From: an uncultured Rubrobacteraceae bacterium
Lineage (GTDB): Bacteria; Actinomycetota; Rubrobacteria; Rubrobacterales; Rubrobacteraceae
Direction: 5' to 3'
Assembly: GCA_902805985.1 (NCBI GenBank)
Contig: CADCUW010000492.1
Location: forward strand, 1 to 11,915
Length of the DNA stretch: 11,915 bases
Under the pieces are notes generated by a model. That model was given only the letters and a program-made list of their open reading frames with translations. It searched no databases and was not told where the DNA came from. Each line of letters opens with the position of its first letter. The stretch's first letter is position 1. Positions 5,326 through 11,503 of the stretch are shown here, piece after piece. The position numbers and the translations under genes are program-made.

Positions 5326-6219
5326 GTGTGGGTGCGCGTGCTCGGGGCGGCGGCGGGGGGAGGGTTTCCGCAGTGGAATTGCGGCTGCCCTCAGTGTCGG
5401 GCCGTTCGCGACGGCTCGCGGCCCTGCCGTTCGCGCACCCAGTCGTCGGTGGCGGTAAGCGCCGACTACCGGCGATGGTTCCTGCTCAACGCGTCTCCCG
5501 ACATTCGTGCCCAGATCGAGTCCTTCCCGGCCCTGCACCCGCACGGGGTCAGGGATTCTCCGCTGCAGGCCGTGCTGCTCACCGACGCCGAGCTAGATCA
5601 CACCCTCGGTCTGCTGCTGCTGCGGGAAGCTGGTGACCTCGAGGTACACGCCACCGCGGCGGTTCACGAGACACTGCGCAAAGGCACATCACTGCTCCAG
5701 ACACTCGGCGCTTACATCAAGGTCGGGTGGCGGCCGGTCGCTATAGGGGCGGAGGTATCGCTGGCGGACGGTTTGTCATACCGGGCCTTCCACGTGCCCA
5801 CGAATAAGCGGGCGCGTTTCGGGACCGGGGAGGGGGGAGAGGACGTGGTGGGGTACCGAATCACCGACGGAAACACCGGCCGGGCCCTGGTGTACCTACC
5901 GGGCACACAGCGGTTGACGGCATCGGTGCGCGCTCACCTGGAAGGTTGTACGTGCCTGCTCTTCGACGGGACCTGCTGGCAGGACGACGAGCTGATCCGG
6001 CTCGGCATCGCCGGTAAGACGTCGCGCGAGATGGGACACCTGCCGATCGGCGGTGCCGGTGGTAGCCTGGAGCAGTTGGCCCCGCTCCCCATCGAGCGCA
6101 AAATCTATACCCACATCAACAATACCAACCCCATCCTGCTCGAGGACGCGCCCGAGCGGCGCATCGTCGAGGAGCATGGCCTGGAAGTGGCCGCGGATGG
6201 CCTAGAACTGGAGATCTAG
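5326..6219 (+). CDS. pqqB: PqqB, metallo-beta-lactamase-fold PQQ biosynthesis protein
   Basis: A 297-residue protein with the PqqB opening VRVLGAAAGGGFPQWNCGCP and the zinc-site cysteines Cys19, Cys21 and Cys24. It also has the LTDAELDHTLGLLLLRE motif (family form LTDAxxDHTxGL) and the C-terminal THINNTNPIL motif. PqqB is a non-haem-iron hydroxylase of the metallo-beta-lactamase fold, proposed to hydroxylate the tyrosine of the excised Glu-Tyr unit. GTG at 5326 is chosen because GGAGGA ends 5 bases before it and the protein then begins like other PqqB proteins. The in-frame ATG at 5236 lies within the post-pqqA hairpin and would add 30 residues that do not look like the family. GTG 5332 is a weaker alternative. 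The stop is followed within 3 bases by pqqC. Confidence 0.95.
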   Translation: MWVRVLGAAAGGGFPQWNCGCPQCRAVRDGSRPCRSRTQSSVAVSADYRRWFLLNASPDIRAQIESFPALHPHGVRDSPLQAVLLTDAELDHTLGLLLLREAGDLEVHATAAVHETLRKGTSLLQTLGAYIKVGWRPVAIGAEVSLADGLSYRAFHVPTNKRARFGTGEGGEDVVGYRITDGNTGRALVYLPGTQRLTASVRAHLEGCTCLLFDGTCWQDDELIRLGIAGKTSREMGHLPIGGAGGSLEQLAPLPIERKIYTHINNTNPILLEDAPERRIVEEHGLEVAADGLELEI

Positions 6220-6221
6220 AG

Positions 6222-6929
6222 TTGGTGGTATCCGACACCGAGGGCTTCATCGGAGCCCTGCGTGCCCAGTCGCAGCGCTACCACAGCCGGCATCCGTTCC
6301 ACGCGACGATGAACGAGGGAGGCCTGAGCCGCCGGCAGATCCGGGGCTGGGTGGCCAACCGCTTCTACTACCAGGAGAGTATCCCGCGTAAGGACGCCGC
6401 CATACTCGCCAACTGTCCCGACCGTGAGGTACGCCGACGCTGGATCCGGCGCATCCACGACCACGACGGAACGGCGGACGGGGAGGGGGGCATCGAGGCC
6501 TGGCTGCTCCTGGGCGAGGCCGCGGGATTGACGCGGGAGGAGATGTGGGACGAGCGGCACGTCGTGCCCGGGGTGCGGTTCGCCGTCGATGCCTACGTCA
6601 CCTTCGCCCGCACCCGCCCGTGGGTCGAGGCGGTGGCCTCCTCGCTGACCGAGCTGTTCGCGCCGGACCTGATGGCGGAGCGCCTGGCCGCGTTCGAGCG
6701 CTTCTACACCTGGATCGACCCCGCCGGGCTGGACTATTTCCGCGCGCGCATCACGCAGGCCCCGCGCGACTCGGAGCACGCCCTGGAGGTGGTGACGGAG
6801 CACTGCCGAACGCCGGATGAGCGGGCGCGGGCCGTGGCGGCGCTGTCCTTCAAGGGTGACGTGCTGTGGAGCATGTTGGACGCCATCGACGGAGCCTATT
6901 CGGGAAGCACTCGACAGGGGAATGGTTGA
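6222..6929 (+). CDS. pqqC: PqqC, pyrroloquinoline-quinone synthase
   Basis: A 235-residue cofactorless oxidase that performs the last step, ring closure and multi-electron oxidation of AHQQ to PQQ with oxygen. Recognisable segments are HPFHATMN, GWVANRFYYQESIPRKDAAI, HDHDG, GGIEAWLLLGEA, PGVRFAVDAYVTFAR, SSLTELFAP and DYFRARITQA. Compared from memory with Klebsiella PqqC (offset of 3), His84, Glu147, Arg157, Tyr175 and Arg179 correspond to His81, Glu144, Arg154, Tyr172 and Arg176. The place of active-site His154 is Met151. The TTG at 6222 begins 2 bases after the pqqB stop with GGAG about 8 bases upstream; GTG at 6225 is an equal choice. It is a stand-alone PqqC, not a PqqCD fusion. Confidence 0.95.
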   Translation: MVVSDTEGFIGALRAQSQRYHSRHPFHATMNEGGLSRRQIRGWVANRFYYQESIPRKDAAILANCPDREVRRRWIRRIHDHDGTADGEGGIEAWLLLGEAAGLTREEMWDERHVVPGVRFAVDAYVTFARTRPWVEAVASSLTELFAPDLMAERLAAFERFYTWIDPAGLDYFRARITQAPRDSEHALEVVTEHCRTPDERARAVAALSFKGDVLWSMLDAIDGAYSGSTRQGNG

Positions 6930-7006
6930 CTACATCCACCGGACCATCGTATGCCAGGCATCGGGTTTGCCACCCAACTTCGGATTGCAATGAGCCAGCT
7001 ATCGAG

Positions 7007-7028
7007 CGTCCGCCACGCCTGGCGGACG
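7007..7028 (+). other. Hairpin in the pqqC-pqqD gap
   Basis: CGTCCGCC (7007-7014) pairs with GGCGGACG (7021-7028) around a 6-base loop, with no T-tract. It lies in the 127-base gap between pqqC and pqqD, which is long for this operon. It may be a processing or attenuation site. Twelve bases later ATG 7040 opens a 6-codon frame (MAQEVT) whose TGA overlaps the pqqD start as ATGA. Confidence 0.4.
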
Positions 7029-7056
7029 AGGGACGCACGATGGCACAGGAGGTGAC

Positions 7057-7338
7057 ATGAGCACAACGGTACTATCCACGAATCGACCACGCCTGGCCCG
7101 CCAGGTTCGACTGCAGTGGGACCCCGTGCGCAAACAACAGGTTCTGCTCGCGCCGGAGGGGGTGCTGGTCCTGAATCAAACGGGAGCGACCATCCTGGGC
7201 CTGTGCGATGGGGAGCGGACGGTCGTCGAGATCGTAGAGGATCTGCGCGGACGGTATAGCCACGTAGCCGGCGACGAGGTGCGGGAGTTTCTCGCTCGAC
7301 TCGTTACTAAGCGCTTGGTGGAGCTTGGCGATGAATAG
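7057..7338 (+). CDS. pqqD: PqqD, PqqA-binding chaperone (RRE protein)
   Basis: A 93-residue protein of the PqqD family, the archetype of RiPP recognition elements, which binds PqqA tightly and delivers it to PqqE. Typical segments are the N-terminal LARQVRLQWDPVRKQQVLLA, PEGVLVLNQTGATILGLCDG, ERTVVEIVEDLRGRY and the C-terminal helix EVREFLARLVTKRLVEL. The ATG at 7057 follows AGGAGG at a good distance. The 3' end overlaps pqqE by 8 bases, which suggests translational coupling of the two partner proteins. Length and motif order are normal for a free-standing PqqD. Confidence 0.95.
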   Translation: MSTTVLSTNRPRLARQVRLQWDPVRKQQVLLAPEGVLVLNQTGATILGLCDGERTVVEIVEDLRGRYSHVAGDEVREFLARLVTKRLVELGDE

Positions 7339-8422
7339 GCCGTTCGGCATGCTGGCCGAGCTCACCTACGGCTGCCCGCTCCACTGCCCGTACTGCTCCA
7401 ACCCGCTCGACCTCGCGGACTACCGCGAGGAGCTGACTACGGCAGAGTGGCAACGGGTACTGACCGAGGCGCGGGCCCTCGGCGTCCTGCAGCTTCACCT
7501 CTCCGGCGGTGAGCCGCTCCAGCGCCGCGACCTCGAAGAGCTTGTGGCCAGCGCCCGCGATCTGGGTCTGTACACCAACCTCATCACGAGCTCCCTGGGC
7601 CTCTCGCCTCGGCGGGCGGAAAGGCTAAAGACCGCCGGCCTCGACCACGTACAGATCAGCATCCAGGCGGACGAGCCAGATCTCTCCGACCGTATAGCTG
7701 GCACTCCTTCCTACGCACGCAAAATCGAGGCAGCCCGTCTGGTCAAGGAGCTGGATTGGCCGCTCACCATGAACGTGGTCGTCCACCGCCACAACATCGA
7801 TAGGATCGGCCGCATTCTCGATCTGGCCGAGGAGTTGGGGGCCGACCGGATCGAGCTTGCCAATACCCAGTACTACGGCTGGGCTTGGCGTAACCGCGCG
7901 GCCCTGATGCCCAGCAGGGCCCAGCTCGAACAGGCCGAGGCTGTAGTACGGGCCGCGCGCCAGCGCCTGGACGGGAAGATGGAGATCATCTACGTCATCC
8001 CCGATTACTACAGCCAGTACCCCAAGCCCTGTATGGGTGGCTGGGGCCAGCGGCAGCTAACGGTTACACCCAACGGGGGCGTCCTACCCTGCCCCGCGGC
8101 GCACACCCTCGATCTTCCCCGGGCCACCGTGCGCGAGCACTCGCTGCAATGGGTCTGGGAGGAGTCGCCCCTCTTCCGGCGCTTCCGGGGGACGGAGTGG
8201 ATGCCGGATCCTTGCCGCAGTTGTGATCGCCGCGAGGTCGATTTCGGGGGTTGCCGCTGCCAGGCGTTTCAGCTCACCGGCGATGCCGCGCGCACCGATC
8301 CGGTCTGCCACCTCTCGCCCGACCATCGGGTTGTGGCCGAGGCGGTACAGGCTGCTAACGAGGGCGCAGAGCAAGGCGAAGAAGACCTCATCCCCCGTGT
8401 CCGTACGGTTCGCCGCGCATAA
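7331..8422 (+). CDS. pqqE: PqqE, radical SAM/SPASM enzyme cross-linking Glu and Tyr of PqqA
   Basis: This 363-residue radical SAM enzyme forms the carbon-carbon bond between Glu and Tyr of PqqA, the first step of PQQ synthesis. The 4Fe-4S-SAM motif is CPLHCPYC (Cys15, Cys19, Cys22), followed by the SGGEP motif. The C-terminal SPASM region has PKPCMGGWGQRQLTVTPNG, LPCPAAHTL, then PCRSCDRREVDFGGCRC, with the Asp of REVDFGG that serves as an iron-sulfur ligand in studied PqqE, and DPVCHLSPDH. ATG 7331 is preferred over TTG 7325 because GGTGGAG ends 7 bases before it. It overlaps the pqqD end, matching the need for a PqqD-PqqE-PqqA complex. Confidence 0.96.
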   Translation: MNRPFGMLAELTYGCPLHCPYCSNPLDLADYREELTTAEWQRVLTEARALGVLQLHLSGGEPLQRRDLEELVASARDLGLYTNLITSSLGLSPRRAERLKTAGLDHVQISIQADEPDLSDRIAGTPSYARKIEAARLVKELDWPLTMNVVVHRHNIDRIGRILDLAEELGADRIELANTQYYGWAWRNRAALMPSRAQLEQAEAVVRAARQRLDGKMEIIYVIPDYYSQYPKPCMGGWGQRQLTVTPNGGVLPCPAAHTLDLPRATVREHSLQWVWEESPLFRRFRGTEWMPDPCRSCDRREVDFGGCRCQAFQLTGDAARTDPVCHLSPDHRVVAEAVQAANEGAEQGEEDLIPRVRTVRRA

Positions 8423-8437
8423 GGACTACGGCGCGGT

Positions 8438-8542
8438 GTGCCTGCCTGCGCGCGGATGCGGCCGGTGCTCACGCCGCTACGATACATGCCGCGATGGCGA
8501 GAACAGCGGCTACTACTCACCGGCCGGCGGCTTAGGGCCTGA
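8438..8542 (+). CDS. Possible 34-residue basic peptide (uncertain)
   Basis: Between pqqE and the MntP-like gene a frame from GTG 8438 (inner ATG 8456) to TGA 8540-8542 encodes a very basic peptide containing LTPLRYMPRWREQRLLLTGR. No good ribosome binding site precedes either start; AAGGA at 8421 is 12 bases from the GTG. The same DNA folds into a long hairpin, so the open frame may be accidental. Confidence 0.2.
   Translation: MPACARMRPVLTPLRYMPRWREQRLLLTGRRLRA
8459..8526 (+). promoter_or_regulatory. Structured leader upstream of the MntP-like gene
   Basis: CGGCCGGTG (8459-8467) pairs with CACCGGCCG (8518-8526). Inside it GCCGCT (8473-8478) pairs with AGCGGC (8505-8510), with a small GCC/GGC stem at 8488-8498. 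The element ends 16 bases before the AAGGAG of the next gene. Such a branched leader before a metal-transporter gene could be regulatory, but I do not see the conserved bases of the yybP-ykoY manganese riboswitch. It could also be a terminator for the pqq operon. Confidence 0.4.
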
Positions 8543-8554
8543 AAGGAGTGTGCC

Positions 8555-9091
8555 ATGAGCTTGACATCGCTTTTCATTCTCGGTCTTGTTCTAAGCCTGG
8601 ACAATGCCCGGTTGGCGATCGCGCTCGGGGCTTTCAAGCTCAGCTGGCTCCGCGCGGTCCGGATCGCGGTGGTGTTCGGGTTGTGGGACGGCTTCTCGCC
8701 CCTGGTGGGCCTGCTGATCGGGCGCTACTTTGGGGGGGAGATCGGTGAAGTGGCGAACCTCCTGGGACCGATAGTCCTGCTTGTGTTTGGCCTATACCTC
8801 GTCGTTCGGAGCCTGCAGACAGAGGCACCGGAGGATCTGGATGAGCGTTGGGTGCTCTTTGGTATCCCTCTGTCTCTAAGCCTAGACAATCTGCTCGCGG
8901 GCACCGGCTTGGGGATGCTCGGCTTCCCCCCCGTGGTCACGGCGGCGGTCTTTGGCACTATGACGGTGCTAACGACATTCGTTGGCCTTCAGCTTGGGGG
9001 AGTCGTCGCCCGCTTCATACCCGTCCGCCCCGATCTTCTCAGCGGTATGGGACTCTCGATCATGGCGGTCGTGCTGGTACTGGGATACTAA
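8555..9091 (+). CDS. MntP-like membrane metal transporter
   Basis: A 178-residue very hydrophobic protein with about six membrane segments arranged as two related halves. Each half starts with an LSLDN motif (Asp16 in helix 1, Asp111 in helix 4), and the first half continues with VVFGLWDGFSPLVGLLIG, close to the corresponding region of MntP (DUF204) manganese exporters of the LysE superfamily. The length is normal for MntP. ATG 8555 follows AAGGAG by 6 bases. It lies 132 bases after pqqE in the same direction, so it may handle a metal linked to the quinoprotein, but ordinary Mn2+ efflux is the default expectation. The substrate cannot be read from the sequence. Confidence 0.75.
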   Translation: MSLTSLFILGLVLSLDNARLAIALGAFKLSWLRAVRIAVVFGLWDGFSPLVGLLIGRYFGGEIGEVANLLGPIVLLVFGLYLVVRSLQTEAPEDLDERWVLFGIPLSLSLDNLLAGTGLGMLGFPPVVTAAVFGTMTVLTTFVGLQLGGVVARFIPVRPDLLSGMGLSIMAVVLVLGY

Positions 9092-9106
9092 GGGGTAGCC
9101 GAGAGG

Positions 9107-9499
9107 GTGAACCTGGAGGAGTGGAGGCGGCGGGCCGGGCGGCTAAAGGCCGAGACGTACGCCTTGTACCTTGCCTACGGGGACCCGCGGGTGCCACTTC
9201 ACGCCAAGTTGTTCGCCGCCCTCGTGGTCGCCTATGCCTTCAGCCCCATAGATCTGATCCCGGACCCCATACCGGTCCTCGGCTACCTGGACGACCTCGT
9301 GCTGATTCCCCTGGGCGTGGCCCTCGCGGTGCGGTTGATCCCCGAAGAGGTCCTCTCCGAGAGCAGGCAGAGGGCGCGGGAGATGGTGGAGAGGGGTGAG
9401 GGGCCTGTGAGCCGGGCGGCCGCCGCCGTCATCGTCGCCCTCTGGTTGGCCCTGGCGGTGCTCGCCGCCTCCGTCGTGGCGCGGTGGGTCCGGGGTTGA
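9107..9499 (+). CDS. DUF1232 (YkvA-type) membrane protein
   Basis: A 130-residue protein starting at GTG 9107, 15 bases after the MntP-like stop. The DUF1232 signature is visible: VPLHAKLFAALVVAYAFSPI, then DLIPDPIPVLGYLDDLVLIP. A second hydrophobic segment lies at the C-terminus (AAAVIVALWLALAVLAASVV). Members are small membrane proteins of unknown function. Tight spacing with the transporter gene suggests co-translation. A 9-bp hairpin after the gene (9565-9592) probably closes the transcription unit. Confidence 0.85.
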   Translation: MNLEEWRRRAGRLKAETYALYLAYGDPRVPLHAKLFAALVVAYAFSPIDLIPDPIPVLGYLDDLVLIPLGVALAVRLIPEEVLSESRQRAREMVERGEGPVSRAAAAVIVALWLALAVLAASVVARWVRG

Positions 9500-9564
9500 G
9501 CAATCTCGCAGACGGATCGTGGGCGTCGGCGCGGCGATTCGGCGCGGGACGAAACGAGGACGTG

Positions 9565-9592
9565 AAGCCTCTCACCCATGCGCGAGAGGCTT
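9565..9592 (+). terminator. Terminator-like hairpin at the end of the PQQ/MntP unit
   Basis: AAGCCTCTC (9565-9573) pairs perfectly with GAGAGGCTT (9584-9592) around a 10-base loop, 65 bases after the DUF1232 stop. No T-tract follows. It is the first clear hairpin after the run of + strand genes. Confidence 0.5.
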
Positions 9593-9681
9593 GCAGAACA
9601 AACTTGACCCCAATACTATCGAGTTGGGCAGCCGTGACCTTGCTTCGCTGGCAGCCTGGAGTACGGGCCGGTGCTGCGCAG

Positions 9682-9731
9682 ACTCGGCCACAAATGGCGC
9701 ACCGTATGGCTGCAGCCGGGCCTGGCAGAAA
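9682..9731. repeat. Left copy of a 50-bp inverted repeat flanking the MDR gene
   Basis: This stretch matches the reverse complement of 11085-11134 at 48 of 50 positions; 34 bases at 9682-9715 are identical without interruption. The two copies enclose about 1.35 kb with a single gene. No further copies are visible in the window. Confidence 0.9.
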
Positions 9732-9873
9732 AGGCGAAAGGTTGCGGATCTCCCAAGCCGGCCGGAAAGTCCCGGACATGGCGTGTTTTCCTGCCCGTCC
9801 GTTGCCGCCTAGTGGAACATGAGAACAGAGAAGCCTGCGACCGCGACCGGCACAGGGGCGGAAACCCGCGCCG

Positions 9874-10839
9874 TCAGACCAGCAGCAAGGTCTTGCCGAC
9901 GACGCCGCGGGCCTCCATCGCGGCGTGCGCGTCCGCGGCCCGCTCCAGCGGGACGGTCCGCCCTACGACCGGTCGCAGCCGGCCGGCGGCCGCCTCGGAC
10001 ATCGCCCGTTCGGCCAGCCGTCCCGCCTCGGCGGGCGCGAACTGGACCCGCTCGATGCCGGTCACCCTTACCCCGCGCCGCTCGGCCTCCCGCGGGTCGA
10101 TCCCGGCGAAGTCGCCGCTGGACGCGCCGTGCGCCGAGAACCGGCCGCCTCGGGCGGTGATGCCGAAGGCCTGCTCGCCGATCCGCCCGCCGACGCCGTC
10201 GAAGACCGCGTCGGGCCCCGCGCCGCCGGTCGCCTCGCGCACCCGCTCGGTCCAGCCGGCCTCCGAGTAGTCGACCACGACCTCGGCGCCCAGCTCCCGG
10301 ACAAGGCCGAGCTTCTTCTCGCCGCGGGCGGCCCCGACGACCCGCGCGCCGGTGGCCTTCGCCAGCTGCACGAGCAGGGTGCCCATGCCGCCGCCCGCGG
10401 CCAGTACCAAAACCCACTCCCCCGGGCGGAGTCCGGCCGCTTCGACAAGGCCCAGCGCCGTCGGGCCGTCGTGCAGGAGCGCCGCCGCTTCCGGCAGGCC
10501 CAGCCCGCCGGGCACGGGGATCAGTCCCTCGGCAGGGGTCACGACCCGCTCCGCGTAACCGCCTCCCCCGGTCCTCGCGAGGACGCGGCGGCCGACCCAA
10601 CCGGGATCCACGCCCTCCCCGACGGAGACCACCTCCCCGGCCACCCCGTTTCCCGGCACGTACGGCGGCTCCACCCCGAAATACTCGCCCCAGCCGCCCC
10701 GGATCTGCGCCTCGAGCATCAGGACCGGCGCGACGGACACGCCGACCACGACCTGCCGCGACCCGGCCACCGGGTCGGGCGCCTCGCCGGTCACCAACAC
10801 CTCGGGCCCCCCGAACCGCACCGCTCTTACCACCCGCAT
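9874..10839 (-). CDS. Quinone oxidoreductase-like MDR protein (zinc-free, NADPH-binding)
   Basis: A 321-residue medium-chain dehydrogenase/reductase of the quinone-oxidoreductase (zeta-crystallin) branch. The N-terminal GroES-like domain reads MRVVRAVRFGGPEVL to GGGGYAERVVTP. The Rossmann domain has WVLVLAAGGGMGTLLVQLA (residues 142-160), the AxGGxG-type dinucleotide loop of NADPH-dependent QORs, and ends ARGVVGKTLLLV. The zinc-ligand Cys/His set of alcohol dehydrogenases is absent. ATG 10839 is preferred because AGGAG lies 10 bases upstream; ATG 10857 is an alternative. The frame stays open to 11190, but that extension runs through the right inverted repeat and is not family-like. Base composition is markedly more GC-rich than the PQQ genes, in keeping with a separate origin. 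The natural substrate is unknown. Confidence 0.88.
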   Translation of the reverse strand: MRVVRAVRFGGPEVLVTGEAPDPVAGSRQVVVGVSVAPVLMLEAQIRGGWGEYFGVEPPYVPGNGVAGEVVSVGEGVDPGWVGRRVLARTGGGGYAERVVTPAEGLIPVPGGLGLPEAAALLHDGPTALGLVEAAGLRPGEWVLVLAAGGGMGTLLVQLAKATGARVVGAARGEKKLGLVRELGAEVVVDYSEAGWTERVREATGGAGPDAVFDGVGGRIGEQAFGITARGGRFSAHGASSGDFAGIDPREAERRGVRVTGIERVQFAPAEAGRLAERAMSEAAAGRLRPVVGRTVPLERAADAHAAMEARGVVGKTLLLV

Positions 10840-11084
10840 ACCCACCACTCTCCTCATCCGGCTTGCTGCGTCACATGGTGCTCCAAGGATGGGCGGTACG
10901 CATCGTGCCGGGGTACGGTCTTCGGCCTGCACGAAGGTACAGGCCGCACCCCGCGTCGGTCGCTTTGGGAGGGCGAGGTCCGGGAGCATCTTTACCCGTA
11001 CCTGCTGCCAGTCGCAACGCCGAACAGATGGTTCCCGCCGGGACGAACACTCGGCGGGCACGCGGACGGCGGAGGATTTCTTCG

Positions 11085-11134
11085 TTTCTGCCAGGCCTCG
11101 CTGCAGCCATACGGTGCGCCATTTGTGGCCGAGT
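11085..11134. repeat. Right copy of the 50-bp inverted repeat flanking the MDR gene
   Basis: This is the partner of 9682-9731 in opposite orientation, with two mismatches next to each other. It lies about 245 bases upstream of the MDR start codon. Similarity fades on both sides, so the repeat is about 50-60 bp long. Confidence 0.9.
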
Positions 11135-11425
11135 TTGTGCTGCGCGGTTAAAATGCACCCCGACCTGCGAAATTTCTCCCAGGCATCCATGTCGACAATG
11201 CTGGACGCCTCTCAACCACCAGTTCCGGCCAGCCGACCGCACCGATTCTCAATGTCCGCGACGCACGGGTGGAGATGGCTTGGCAGGAAAAGACGGCCGG
11301 GTGCCTTCGGTCGACCCCATTCCTAAGGAGTTCTTGGGTCGGAGAGCACGCTTTCGGGGGGTATTTTCCTGTCAGCGTTGCTCCGTCTATAGGTCGCACA
11401 CATCGCGAGCAGGTACACGGATAGT

Positions 11426-11460
11426 AACGGAACCGAAACCGTTGATCTTCTTTTTTCTTA
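11426..11460 (+). terminator. Short hairpin followed by a T-rich run
   Basis: AACGG (11426-11430) pairs with CCGTT (11439-11443), followed by GATCTTCTTTTTTCTTA. The form is that of a + strand intrinsic terminator with a weak 5-bp stem. No + strand gene upstream is visible, so it may be a leftover or may block read-through into the Tn3 remnant. Confidence 0.35.
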
Positions 11461-11503
11461 ACGCAATACCGACGTTGTCCCGGTCTGCGTTCGCGATCCC
11501 GGG

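Larger units (their letters stand above)
9500..9873. other. Gene-free region holding a hairpin and the left inverted repeat
   Basis: I see no supported gene here. The region holds a terminator-like hairpin (9565-9592) and the left copy of the 50-bp inverted repeat (9682-9731). The MDR gene ends at 9874 on the opposite strand. Confidence 0.6.
10858..11503. other. Gene-free region between the MDR gene and the Tn3 remnant
   Basis: No gene is supported on either strand. Contents are a 7-bp-stem hairpin (CGGCCTG 10923-10929 with CAGGCCG 10940-10946) upstream of the MDR gene, the right inverted repeat (11085-11134), a weak 6-bp stem at 11312-11341, and a T-rich hairpin at 11426-11460. The MDR promoter must lie near the left end of this region, but no clear boxes are visible. 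Confidence 0.55.

Noticed and set aside
8459..8526. yybP-ykoY manganese riboswitch before the MntP-like gene
   Set aside because: The gene context invites it, but the conserved loop sequences of that class are not visible; only a generic nested hairpin is supported.
10840..11190. Upstream extension of the MDR protein to a 438-residue form
   Set aside because: The extra residues run through the 50-bp inverted repeat and have no MDR-like content. ATG 10839 has an AGGAG and gives a family-length protein.
11356..11395. Tn3 terminal inverted repeat starting GGGGGTATTTTCC
   Set aside because: It begins with the run of G expected of a Tn3 end, but the orientation and the inner ACGxTAAG end do not fit and no partner is in the window.
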